Origin: Serratia symbiotica
Lineage (GTDB): Bacteria > Pseudomonadota > Gammaproteobacteria > Enterobacterales > Enterobacteriaceae
Reading direction: 5' to 3'
Length of the DNA stretch: 64,000 nt
NCBI RefSeq assembly: GCF_000821185.2
Contig: NZ_CP050855.1
Coordinates: 310,001 to 374,000, forward strand
The translations under genes and the position numbers were made by a program. This document shows positions 8,276 to 17,570 of the stretch, piece by piece (position 1 is the first letter of the stretch; every line of letters starts with the position of its first letter). The notes below the pieces were generated by a model. The model was given only the letters and a program-made list of their open reading frames with translations. It was not told the origin of the DNA and made no database searches.

Positions 8276-10179
8276 CTATGTTCCGAAAGCCATCCCGTAC
8301 AGTTCCCGGCTTTCCGGAATGAGGCGACCTTCTTTCAGGTGTGCCTTTGCCGCTTCATTTCGGCTGAGTTTATCTGCCTTTTTTGCGCGTTCGTAGAAAT
8401 CTGCAGCCTGGTCAGGGTTAAGCTGACTGAACCTGTCGCCGGGCAATTTCAGCGACAGACGCGCCATGATGTCCTGACGTGAATTTTCATCGCTGCCGGC
8501 AACGTCAGACAGCAGGGCGCAAAGCTTCGTTGCGGCCTCAGAATTCCATGCTGCGCCGGCAATGGCATGAGCGAGGGATGCAACGCTGTGCTCCTTTTTA
8601 TGCGGCAGCAGCGCTGATATTACCTCCTCTTTGTCAAGGTATTTGTTTTCGTACAACCGGTGTAATAAAGAAACCCATGCCTCTGCAAGGGGAGCCATTC
8701 CGCCTGCTGCTACCCTGGTTGCCAGCAGGCTGCCGGGGTGGGCCTCGTTGACATTGCCGGGTCGGACTGCCATAGCCGCCACCGCAGGGGCAGAGGCGGC
8801 AACCGAAGTCAGTTCAGTCACGGCTTTCAGGGCCTGCTCCGGGCGCTTATCAGCCATCAGAGCACAGTACCGGTTTTGCAGGAACGCGCGGGTAAGGGCA
8901 GTCTCGTTCTCACCCGTCATTTCATCCCAGACTTTTTTGCCAACAGCCACTTCGGCATCAGCAATGCCCTCCACCCCAGCGGCCTTCAGTTCTGCATCCA
9001 CGCGCTGACGATAAGTGTCGTTTAAAGCCCCTGTCTGCTGCTCCTGCATGTTCTCGACAAATCCGGGGCTGGCCCGGTACAGCGCCGTTTTCCAGGGGGT
9101 CCACTGTGCCAGCCAGGTGGGAAACGCCCGTTTTTCCCGCTCTCTGACCTGTACCAGTGCCCGATCCAGGTCTTCCTGCGTCACGCCGGAGACGTCACCA
9201 TAGCGCATTCTTTCTCCCGCAGAGGTCAGCCTCAGTGCATCGCGCAGGCCGGTCTGGTATGCCAGGTAAACCTCAACTTCATCAACGAGCCGGAGCGTTT
9301 TAACCTTGTCACGGGCTGCCTGCTCAAGCTGTTCAAGGCGGAACATCTCGCATCCGGCAGTCATTAATTCCGGCAGTCTGTCATCCCAGGTACCGTTTTC
9401 AACGTCATACACCAGCGCCACTTTCTGCATATCGTTCCAGGCGAGTGTCACCCTGTCTTCGCAGCTTGTGGTGGCCTCCTGGGCCACGGCAAATGTTGTC
9501 TCCCGCAGCGCGGGGGTTTCCACCAGCCGGGTCAGCCAGTCAGTCACCCGCACCTTAAATGCCGGGTTTTCTCGCGTGTTTTGGGTTTCGCCCAGGCGGC
9601 TGAGGAACGCGCTGAAGGCCGCCGCGTTGTCCTCCTTTTCCATGGCTGCCCAGGCACTTTCTGCCGTCTGTGCTGACAGCCAGTCTCTCACCGCTTCACT
9701 CAGGGGACGAGGCGGGGCATCAGCCCTGTCTTCTGACATGGAGAAAAGGAACTGTGGCCCGGTATAATCTGCCATCTGAACCCAATCCATGAGTCTGCGG
9801 AGGGTGCGTGCTGAAAACGGATTACCGTCCAAAAAAACGCCAGCCTCCGATGGAAGACGCCAAAGGGAAGCAGGAATTGTTTGCAATTGATTATTTTGTA
9901 AAAATAAATACAGCAGGCTATCAGGTAGATGATCCGGCAGGGTTGATAATCTATTGTCAACTAAATCAAGCACCTCAATAGTATCGGGCAAATTACCGGG
10001 AATACTTTCCAACTGATTTTTCCCTAAAATTAATCTCTCAAGCCTGGGGGGGAGGTTTTCGGGAGTTTCTGTAAACTCGTTATCGGAAACAATAAGATCA
10101 GTCACTGTCTCAGGGAGGTTATCCGGTAATTTGCAGAGGTGGTTGCCACTAACGTTCAGTGATGTGATGTTGGGGTGTA
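8276..10179 (-). pseudogene. LRR-NEL E3 ubiquitin ligase effector, copy 2, 5'-truncated by IS911
   Basis: Nearly identical to copy 1 from the first LRR (NITSLNVSGNHLCKLP) onward, including NEL Cys-Glu-Asp and the helical extension. The secretion signal and pre-LRR region are missing: at 10180 the sequence changes to the end of the IS911-like element. A frame starting inside the IS (10228) would add a short foreign N-terminus without a type III signal. It ends at TAG 8276-8278, where copy 1 has CAA. Secretion, and hence effector function, is unlikely unless the IS supplies expression and the product has another role. Confidence 0.85.
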
Positions 10180-10251
10180 TGTAGTGGCACACTGAATTTG
10201 GCCACCTGAACAGAGGTGATATGCTCACCTCAGGACATTACAGGTGCTTCA

Positions 10252-11420
<1,169 letters not shown>

Positions 11421-11429
11421 CCACTACAG

Positions 11430-12221
11430 CCTGAACTCACTCCGCCCATTGAACGGCCTGCTGGTCGGGAGCGCACAGAACCGCCGGTCACCCACCTTCC
11501 TGCTGATACCACATCAGAATCCCCGGTCACCAACCTGCGCAGCGGTACGCTGACCACGTCCGGCCACCCTGAACCCGCGCCGGAACTGTCTGACAGCATT
11601 GCGATGCCAGAATACGAGGGAGCGAATGTCGGCAGGGTACCGCGTCGTGAAGTGCAGAACGACCACTTGGACGGACGTCAGGTCATTACCGGCGAGAGCG
11701 GTAGCGCTGACGATAATGCAGGGAGCGTCCTGAGTGATTTCAGCGCCGGTACGCTCGTTTCCGCGTTCGGCGAGCAGCTTGAGTCTCCTTCTGCGGCAGT
11801 GAATTCTGTGGCGTTCGCGGCTACCGGACTTGAACCGGTCAACGACATCTGGCACATCCCGGCGTTGCAGGATGACACTGAGCACCTTCAAGACATGGCC
11901 TTCCGCCTTGTCTTCGAAATTGCAGAGGCGATGGGCTGTCCTGACTGCGTGCGTGAAGACAAGCATCCAACATCAGTTGGCTTCTCCGTGTCCGCGAACG
12001 CCGGTGAATTTTCTCTCTTCCTTGCGGGGCTTTCTGGCTCGTTGCCTAATGGTCAGTTAAATATGTTCATGTTCTGCCTGAACTTTTTCGGCTCTCAGCA
12101 CCCAACTGATACACCCGTTTTTGACGATATTACGGTGGTTAAAACGATGCGTCTTATCCGCGTTATCCGCCGACTGCGCGAGCTGCAGCGCCTGGCTGCC
12201 AAGGGAGGGGACAATGACTGA
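11430..12221 (+). pseudogene. ParB-like ICE protein, C-terminal part, 5' end removed by IS911
   Basis: The frame is open from the IS911 end (11430, PELTPPIERPAG) to TGA at 12221, so the ATG at 11604 is not the native start. The C-terminal block (NDIWHIPALQDD...FRLVFEIAEAMGCPDCV) resembles the C-terminus of the PFGI-1-class ParB-like proteins that start the replication module of SPI-7-type ICEs. The N-terminal ParB nuclease/DNA-binding part is absent, so partition activity is probably lost. The gene order that follows fits this identity; similarity is judged by eye. Confidence 0.55.
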
Positions 12222-12468
12222 TGACCTGAACGATGAAATGGCGCAGGCCAGTACGGCGATGTTTACGCAGCGCAGTATCGATGCCATCCGGGCACAGGTG
12301 CATACTGCGTTGCCATCAAAGGAAATCTGCGGATGCTGCGGCGTTAATATTCCCTTAGACCGTCAACTCGCAGTTCCAGGCGTGGAGCTTTGCGCGGGCT
12401 GTCAGGATGTCAAGGAGCGTCGGGATTGGCATCACCCAGCTAGCAAAAAGGGGATGCGTTATGTCTGA
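12214..12468 (+). CDS. TraR/DksA-type C4 zinc-finger protein
   Basis: 84 residues. The C-terminal CGCCGVNIP...GVELCAGCQD arrangement gives the four cysteines of a TraR/DksA zinc finger; the preceding helix (TQRSIDAIRAQV) resembles the coiled-coil stub of short TraR-like proteins. Such proteins bind in the RNA polymerase secondary channel and shift promoter preference. The start at 12214 follows GGGAGGGG and overlaps the end of the ParB-like frame, suggesting translational coupling. Its role here is probably control of ICE gene expression. Confidence 0.75.
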   Translation: MTDDLNDEMAQASTAMFTQRSIDAIRAQVHTALPSKEICGCCGVNIPLDRQLAVPGVELCAGCQDVKERRDWHHPASKKGMRYV

Positions 12469-13204
12469 TAATCAGAGGCTTATCATGCGCGTCCGGCACT
12501 TGATGGCGCTGGGTACCCGCAACGATAACCCGCATGAAGCGGCACGCGCCGTTGCGCTGGCTCAGCGCCTCATGCAGCGTCACAACCTTACTCAGGACAT
12601 GTTCTCCCTCACAGAGGTCAGCGAGTCGGTCTGCGATAGCCTGACCAGTAACGCGGAGAGGGTGCCGGCCTGGCTCAACTCCCTTGCAACTGTTGTCTGT
12701 ATGGCCACGGGTTGCCGTAGCTGGTTCGGTTGGTACGTCTATACCAGCATGGGTGGTAATAAAATCCATCGCCGTTCGTTGCACTTTTACGGCTTCAGTG
12801 AGCGGCCAGAAATCGCGCGTTACATCTTCACCGTGTTGCAGCGTCAGTTGCGGGTCGCAACTGACCGCCATATGAAAAGTTATCGCTCTCGCCGTATCCT
12901 TCTGCGCACGCTCCGCTGTCGGGCAGACCAGTTCCGTGAAGGCTGGGTATCGGGCGTCTGGCAGGTACTGCAGTCTTTTGCTCCCTCATCGGGGGAAACG
13001 TCGGTGCTGCAGCGCTGGTTGGTGCAGCGTCATAGGGGCAACGCCTTGACCGGCCTCACCATCCGTGAAGTCGGCAGTTGCCGCGGTGATAAAATGGCCC
13101 GTATGGTGGGCTGGCTCGCCGGGCGTGATGCCGATGTGCATCAAGGCCTTTACGGGGCACAGGCTCCACATCAGATCACGGAGGGAGGTACCGCGTATGA
13201 CTGA
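12461..13204 (+). CDS. DUF2786 protein of ICE replication module
   Basis: 247 residues. The N-terminal segment (RVRHLMALGTRNDNPHEAARAVALAQRLMQRHNL) is typical of DUF2786; the remainder is basic and rich in Arg, with SYRSRRILLRTLRCRADQFREGW. Function is unknown; it recurs between ParB and DUF2857 genes in this ICE family. The ATG at 12461 overlaps the preceding stop. I see no catalytic motif. Confidence 0.7.
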   Translation: MSDNQRLIMRVRHLMALGTRNDNPHEAARAVALAQRLMQRHNLTQDMFSLTEVSESVCDSLTSNAERVPAWLNSLATVVCMATGCRSWFGWYVYTSMGGNKIHRRSLHFYGFSERPEIARYIFTVLQRQLRVATDRHMKSYRSRRILLRTLRCRADQFREGWVSGVWQVLQSFAPSSGETSVLQRWLVQRHRGNALTGLTIREVGSCRGDKMARMVGWLAGRDADVHQGLYGAQAPHQITEGGTAYD

Positions 13205-13292
13205 CGTTATTTTATGGAGCGCCTGCCTGTCGGGTTGGCTTTTTGATGTTCTGCTCGTTGCAAACCAGGTGATATCCAGAGGAGCCTTATGA
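13197..13292 (+). CDS. Possible 31-residue membrane peptide
   Basis: An ATG at 13197 overlaps the DUF2786 stop, and its TGA (13290-13292) overlaps the DUF2857 start. The peptide is one hydrophobic stretch (WSACLSGWLFDVLLVANQVI). GGAGG lies upstream. The exact fit between two genes favours a translated coupling peptide, but no homologue is recalled. Confidence 0.4.
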   Translation: MTDVILWSACLSGWLFDVLLVANQVISRGAL

Positions 13293-13885
13293 GCCACCAC
13301 AATCTGTCACAGGCTACCACGGCCATTCTTTCATCACTGCTGATGGACGTAAAGAGCGGAAATATTCGCCGATGCGAGTCGCTGGGCATGTCGGTCGAGG
13401 AAATCCGCGCGCTAAGCCAATTGAGCCTGGATGAACTGCATTATATCAGCCAATCACACGTTTCCGTCCTGGACGTCACCCTCAATCACGAGAATTTCTG
13501 GCTGATGTTGAACCAAGCGCGTAATGAGCAGAAACGCATGCTGATGATTGATCGTGCGTTGGAACTGGGTGGTTCGATGGAACTGATGGAGACTTACTTT
13601 GGCATGTCGCCATCAGAAGTTAGCGCCCGTCGGCGAATGATGGGCATTGAAACGCGCCAGGGCCGCACTCAGTCACTCAGCGAACCGCAGGATACGTTGC
13701 TGTGGTCGGAATGGAAGGTGGCGGGTATGTCTTCGCCAGACTCGCACCAGGCTCTGGAGGTCATGATGCTGGCGGCTGAGCAATACAGCCTGTCCCTAAC
13801 CGCCGTCTGGACCCGCGTCTGCCTGTGGTGTCGTGAAGCAAAGACTGTCCGTAAAACAGATGTCAGTGTGCGTAAGGCGACATGA
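13289..13885 (+). CDS. DUF2857 protein of ICE replication module
   Basis: 198 residues, helical, with LDELHYIS, NARNEQKRMLMIDRALELGGSMELMETYFGMSPSEVSARRRMMG and a C-terminal half resembling a second helix-turn-helix-like unit. DUF2857 proteins lie between the ParB and STY4528 genes of SPI-7-type ICEs; the MSPSEVSARRR helix suggests DNA binding, possibly as a regulator. ATG at 13289 follows AGAGGAG. Confidence 0.75.
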   Translation: MSHHNLSQATTAILSSLLMDVKSGNIRRCESLGMSVEEIRALSQLSLDELHYISQSHVSVLDVTLNHENFWLMLNQARNEQKRMLMIDRALELGGSMELMETYFGMSPSEVSARRRMMGIETRQGRTQSLSEPQDTLLWSEWKVAGMSSPDSHQALEVMMLAAEQYSLSLTAVWTRVCLWCREAKTVRKTDVSVRKAT

Positions 13886-13950
13886 TGCAGGTGGGTGATG
13901 AGAGCTATAACCATGAAATGCGCTGTTAAGGGATTGTCGCTGACAAACAT

Positions 13951-13977
13951 ACAGTGCCGGGTTAATCCCGGCACTGT
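13951..13977. promoter_or_regulatory. Perfect 11-bp hairpin in the leader of the replication gene
   Basis: ACAGTGCCGGG and CCCGGCACTGT flank TTAAT, 30 bases upstream of the ATG at 14008. There is no T-tract after it. It could attenuate translation or transcription into the replication gene, or mark a terminator of the upstream operon that works in another way. Confidence 0.5.
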
Positions 13978-14007
13978 GCTGTCGCAGGGTAAAGAGGGGA
14001 GTAAAAA

Positions 14008-15246
14008 ATGACCATGCCGCCCGATAGCATTGTGGCACTCACACTGTCCCGGATGCAGCAAAACCTGGAGCGGAGGGCGGATAGCTGCGATGTCAGCCAG
14101 GAGCGCAGCGGGCTGCTATTTATGGGGAACGTGCACGATGCGTATCCGCGCAGGCTGTTTCTCGACACGCGCCTTTCACCGCTCGATAAAACCGCGTGGG
14201 TAATGATCCGGCTTTATGCACAGCAGAATGAGGGGGCTGTCTTCCCGACCTACGATGAACTACAGATACAGCTCGCATCGGCGCATTCTGAGAAAGCCTC
14301 CAGGGATACCGTCAGCCGTGTTCTTCTGATGCTGCGTCTGACAGGCTGGCTCAGTTTGTGTAAGCGCGTGCGTGATGACCGCGGCCGCATACGTGGCAAT
14401 ATCTATGCACAGCATGATGAACCGTTGGGTTACCGGGATGCAGAGACGTTCGACCCGGGCTGGCTGACGCTGGTTGAAGAAAGCTGTTTGAGTAAGAATA
14501 AGTCTGTCCGTATGACGGCGTTAGCCGTGATAAATGACATGCTTCAGGATCCGGGTATGCGTCACCGCCACAGTCGGCTGGTACTCATTGAGAATCGGCT
14601 GAGTGTACCTGCTACACCTGCTGAAATGGTCCGTCGTAGCAGGGCGCAGTCAATGAGTCCAGAAAACGGACTTGGTAAAAAACGCTTAAAAAACCTCTTG
14701 AATCCACTAAGTCCGAAAAACGGACTTAGTACCCCACAGCACGAAGAAACACTGAGTTCGAAATCAGGACTCTGCAAGAAATCAATGAGTTACGCCGGAG
14801 TCCGAAAATCGGACTGTAACGTACGTAATTTCACACAAAGTGTGAATAAAAAAACGTACGTACTGGGCCGAGGACTTTCGTTGCTGCCTGAAGATTTCAT
14901 GACCGGACTGAACAGTGAGGATCGGCAGATGCTGGCTGACCAGATGGCCTCACTGCCCGAAACGACTGCGAAGATACTGGCTGGGATGCTGTGTGAACAA
15001 CTGAGACAGGGCAGGCTGTCCAATCCTGTTGGCTGGATGTTTTCGATGCTGCGACGAGCTCGCAATGGCAAATTAAAATTGTCAGAAGACGCTGGGCATG
15101 CAGACTCTGGCTGCATCGCATCTACCCCTGCAGAAAGCCCGCCCCCAGTGCCTGCAGTATCGCTTCCTGTTCTGCCTGCGAACAGAGCTTCTCAGGAGCA
15201 GGTCAGGACGATGATTGCTGCTATCCGGAAACAATCGTGTAAGTGA
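14008..15246 (+). CDS. STY4528-family ICE replication protein
   Basis: 412 residues. The N-terminal half (residues about 45-190) has the winged-helix look of plasmid/phage replication initiators: LSPLDKTAWVMIRLYAQQNEGAVFPTYDELQIQL, DTVSRVLLMLRLTGWLSLCKRVRD. The middle (about 210-290) carries repeated peptides SPENGL, SPKNGL and SSKSGL, encoded by palindromic DNA repeats (14650-14815). The C-terminus (residues about 370-410) is partly duplicated downstream (15325-15438). ATG at 14008 follows AGAGGGGAG. It likely initiates autonomous replication of the excised ICE, binding its own gene or the downstream repeat array. Confidence 0.75.
   Translation: MTMPPDSIVALTLSRMQQNLERRADSCDVSQERSGLLFMGNVHDAYPRRLFLDTRLSPLDKTAWVMIRLYAQQNEGAVFPTYDELQIQLASAHSEKASRDTVSRVLLMLRLTGWLSLCKRVRDDRGRIRGNIYAQHDEPLGYRDAETFDPGWLTLVEESCLSKNKSVRMTALAVINDMLQDPGMRHRHSRLVLIENRLSVPATPAEMVRRSRAQSMSPENGLGKKRLKNLLNPLSPKNGLSTPQHEETLSSKSGLCKKSMSYAGVRKSDCNVRNFTQSVNKKTYVLGRGLSLLPEDFMTGLNSEDRQMLADQMASLPETTAKILAGMLCEQLRQGRLSNPVGWMFSMLRRARNGKLKLSEDAGHADSGCIASTPAESPPPVPAVSLPVLPANRASQEQVRTMIAAIRKQSCK
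14650..14815. repeat. Four palindromic ~18-bp repeats inside the replication gene
   Basis: Imperfect inverted repeats of the form AGTCC-GAAAAA-CGGACT lie near 14656, 14708, 14755 and 14802, at spacings of about 46-54 bp. Copy 2 is flanked by extra complementary bases (ACTA/TAGT); copies 1 and 3 have mismatches. They are followed by a longer nested palindrome (14820-14866). Arrangement inside an initiator gene parallels lambdoid origins inside O. Confidence 0.7.
14820..14866. repeat. Nested palindrome inside the replication gene
   Basis: ACGTACGT-type arms at the outside (near 14820 and 14859) enclose TTCACAC-AAA-GTGTGAA (about 14829-14846) and an A-rich run. It directly follows the four short palindromes and could be part of an origin. 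Confidence 0.55.
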
Positions 15247-15437
15247 TAATTGTGATTGTACAAAAAACAACCTTTCCACCCAGTGGTGGCAAGAGCAAAA
15301 AACAACCAATCAGAGGAGATGTTACATCAGCCCCTACAGAAAGCCTTTACCTAGTGCCTGCGGTATCGCTTCCTGTTCTGCCAGCGAACAGATCTCCTCA
15401 GGAGCGCATGAAGGCGGTGATAGCGGCGATACGGCAT
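15247..15437 (+). pseudogene. Decayed duplicate of the replication gene 3' end
   Basis: 15325-15438 repeats 15113-15235: both encode a Pro/Ser-rich stretch with VSLPVLPANR followed by an AAIR helix. The first copy ends soon after the helix with a stop; the second continues to GAQQGLK and into the 98-bp array. The duplicated segment has no own start. Between the two lies a short AT-rich stretch without a gene. Confidence 0.6.
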
Positions 15438-16728
15438 GGGGCGCAACAAGGTTTGAAAATTAACAAACTGATTCGAGAATTAAGCAACAACGCCAACCTG
15501 AGACAGCAAGATTGCTCAAATAATAACCTTGTTGCGGGGCGCAACAAAATTAAAAAACGAGCAAACCGATTCGAGAATTAAGCAACAACGCCAACCTGAG
15601 ACAGCAAGATTGCTCAAATAATAACCTTGTTGCGGGGCGCAACAAGATTAAAAAACGAGCAAAACGATTCGAGAATTAAGCAACAACGCCAACCTGAGAC
15701 AGCAAGATTGCTCGAATAATAACCTTGTTGCGGGGCGCAACAAGATTAAAAAACGAGCAAACCGATTCGAGAATTAAGCAACAACGCCAACCTGAGACAG
15801 CAGGGTTGCACAAATAATAACCTTGTTGCGGGGCGCAACAAGATTAAAAAACGAGCAAACCGATTCGAGAATTAAGCAACAACGCCAACCTGAGACAGCA
15901 GGATTGCACAAATAATAACCTTGTTGCGGGGCGCAACAAAATTAAAAAACGAGCAAACCGATTCGAGAATTAAGCAACAACGCCAACCTGAGACAGCAAG
16001 ATTGCTCAAATAATAACCTTGTTGCGGGGCGCAACAAGATTAAAAAACGAGCAAACCGATTCGAGAATTAAGCAACAACGCCAACCTGAGACAGCAAGAT
16101 TGCTCGAATAATAACCTTGTTGCGGGGCGCAACAAGATTAAAAAACGAGCAAACCGATTCGAGAATTAAGCAACAACGCCAACCTGAGACAGCAGGGTTG
16201 CACAAATAATAACCTTGTTGCGGGGCGCAACAAGATTAAAAAACGAGCAAACCGATTCGAGAATTAAGCAACAACGCCAACCTGAGACAGCAGGATTGCA
16301 CAAATAATAACCTTGTTGCGGGGCGCAACAAGATTAAAAAACGAGCAAACCGATTCGAGAATTAAGCAACAACGCCAACCTGAGGCAGCAAGATTGCTCA
16401 AATAATAACCTTGTTGCGGGGCGCAACAAGATTAAAAAACGAGCAACCTGATTAGAGAATTAAGCAACAATGGCAACCTGAGACAGCAAGATTGCTCAAA
16501 TAATAACCTTGTTGCGGGGCGCAACAAGATTAAAAAACGAGCAAACCGATTCGAGAATTAAGCAACAATGGCAACCTGAGACAACAGAATTGCTCAAATA
16601 ACAACCTTGTTGCGGGGCGCGGCAAGGTTAAAAAACGAGCAAACCGATTCGAGAATTAAGCAACAATGGCAACCTGAAACAACAAGATTGCCCAAATAAT
16701 AACCTTGCTGCGGGGTGCGGCAAGGTCA
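15438..16728. repeat. Tandem array of thirteen 98-bp repeats, each with a hairpin
   Basis: The word AACCTT recurs at 15525, 15623, 15721, 15819, 15917, 16015, 16113, 16211, 16309, 16407, 16505, 16603 and 16701, always 98 bp apart. Each unit contains TTGTTGC-GGGGC-GCAACAA, a perfect 7-bp stem with 5-nt loop, plus a further GCAACAA and two runs of A. Four variant units occur in the same order twice (from 15623 and from 16015), showing a 392-bp duplication. In the last two units both stem arms changed so that pairing is kept. Units carry stop codons, so the array is non-coding. It sits directly after the replication gene: origin, partition or transfer site are candidates. Confidence 0.95.
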
Positions 16729-16839
16729 GAATACGTACATGTGATAATTTCAGCGTTGAGATTATGAGTTTTACATTGTTGTAAACCCTGATATTTCAGG
16801 ACTATGCCACCTCATCTTAACTGAACACAGGTGACAACG
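16729..16839. other. Leader region between repeat array and TIGR03761 gene
   Basis: About 110 bases of AT-rich sequence with a TACATTGTTGTAA-like short palindrome (near 16772). It probably holds the promoter of the next operon; no clear -35/-10 pair was picked. Confidence 0.35.
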
Positions 16840-17559
16840 ATGGCAGACAAGAAAACCAGGGCGGGTGCACTCCAGTCCGAACTTCATATCGAACTCCACA
16901 CTAATTATGCCATTGGATTGTGGGAGGGTCGTAAGGCAGAGAAACGTGATGACGGTAAGAAAGGAAAGCAGCCTATTATGGGCATGCCGCAGTTTCTTCA
17001 CCGTGCCACGCTGATTAACAGAGATTCTTTGCAGAATGATCCGTGGGCCGATATGGCGATGCTGGCCCTGGAAGAAAAAATTGAGTACGCCAGCCAGCAG
17101 ATGCAAAAGCTGATTGAAACACTGGATAAACAGATGAGCTTTGTTCCGGCAGGCGTCACCATCAGCGATGCTCAAGCTGTGGAAACAGTCGACCTCACTG
17201 TTTTTAGCAGCACCCCACTGGGATATCGCTGTGTTTTTCTGCTGATGGGCTTTGATCAGTTTGCTAAAAAGGTTCTCCAGGCCGCGCATTATGGCGTTAT
17301 TTCACGCACTCAGCGCTATGATCTGCTGGGCGACGGCAGCCGACTTCTACGTGAAATTTACGGATGCGTGCTTCGTTATCGCAAAATCGGCGCAACCCGC
17401 CTTGATGCGGTTGAGAATAATGAGGTGTGGAATAAAGCCTGCGAAGAAGCTGGCGAACCTGATCGTACCGTTCTGCTCGGAGAAAAACGTTCCACGTTCT
17501 CTCCGCCCGTTAATGAAGCGAGCATAAATCTTCTGCGCTTGCGCTATCAGGCGACCTGA
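16840..17559 (+). CDS. TIGR03761-type ICE protein
   Basis: 239 residues, no signal peptide or membrane segment. GALQSELHIELHTNYAIGLWEGRKAE at the N-terminus and LMGFDQFAKKVLQAAHYGVISRTQRYDLL in the middle are like the PFGI-1-class proteins encoded just before topB in this ICE family. Function unknown; position suggests a DNA replication or processing role. The ATG at 16840 is preferred over the GTG at 16831 because AGGTG sits at the right distance. It ends 11 bases before topB, so the two are probably co-transcribed. Confidence 0.75.
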   Translation: MADKKTRAGALQSELHIELHTNYAIGLWEGRKAEKRDDGKKGKQPIMGMPQFLHRATLINRDSLQNDPWADMAMLALEEKIEYASQQMQKLIETLDKQMSFVPAGVTISDAQAVETVDLTVFSSTPLGYRCVFLLMGFDQFAKKVLQAAHYGVISRTQRYDLLGDGSRLLREIYGCVLRYRKIGATRLDAVENNEVWNKACEEAGEPDRTVLLGEKRSTFSPPVNEASINLLRLRYQAT

Positions 17560-17570
17560 GGAGACCGACC

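Noticed and set aside
10216..10251. Extended start for IS911 orfA, and the 10228 start for effector copy 2
   Set aside because: Both lie in the IS end. orfA of IS911 is 100 residues from 10252, and the effector codons before 10179 are IS-derived.
11604..11606. ATG as native start of the ParB-like protein
   Set aside because: The frame is open upstream to the IS junction and the protein composition is continuous.
15243..15581. 112-residue ORF reading into the 98-bp array
   Set aside because: It is the decayed duplicate of the replication gene end running into the repeats; it has no good start and every unit brings a stop.
15438..16728. CRISPR array
   Set aside because: The repeat is continuous over all 98 bases with no unique spacers, far longer than a CRISPR repeat, and no cas genes are present.
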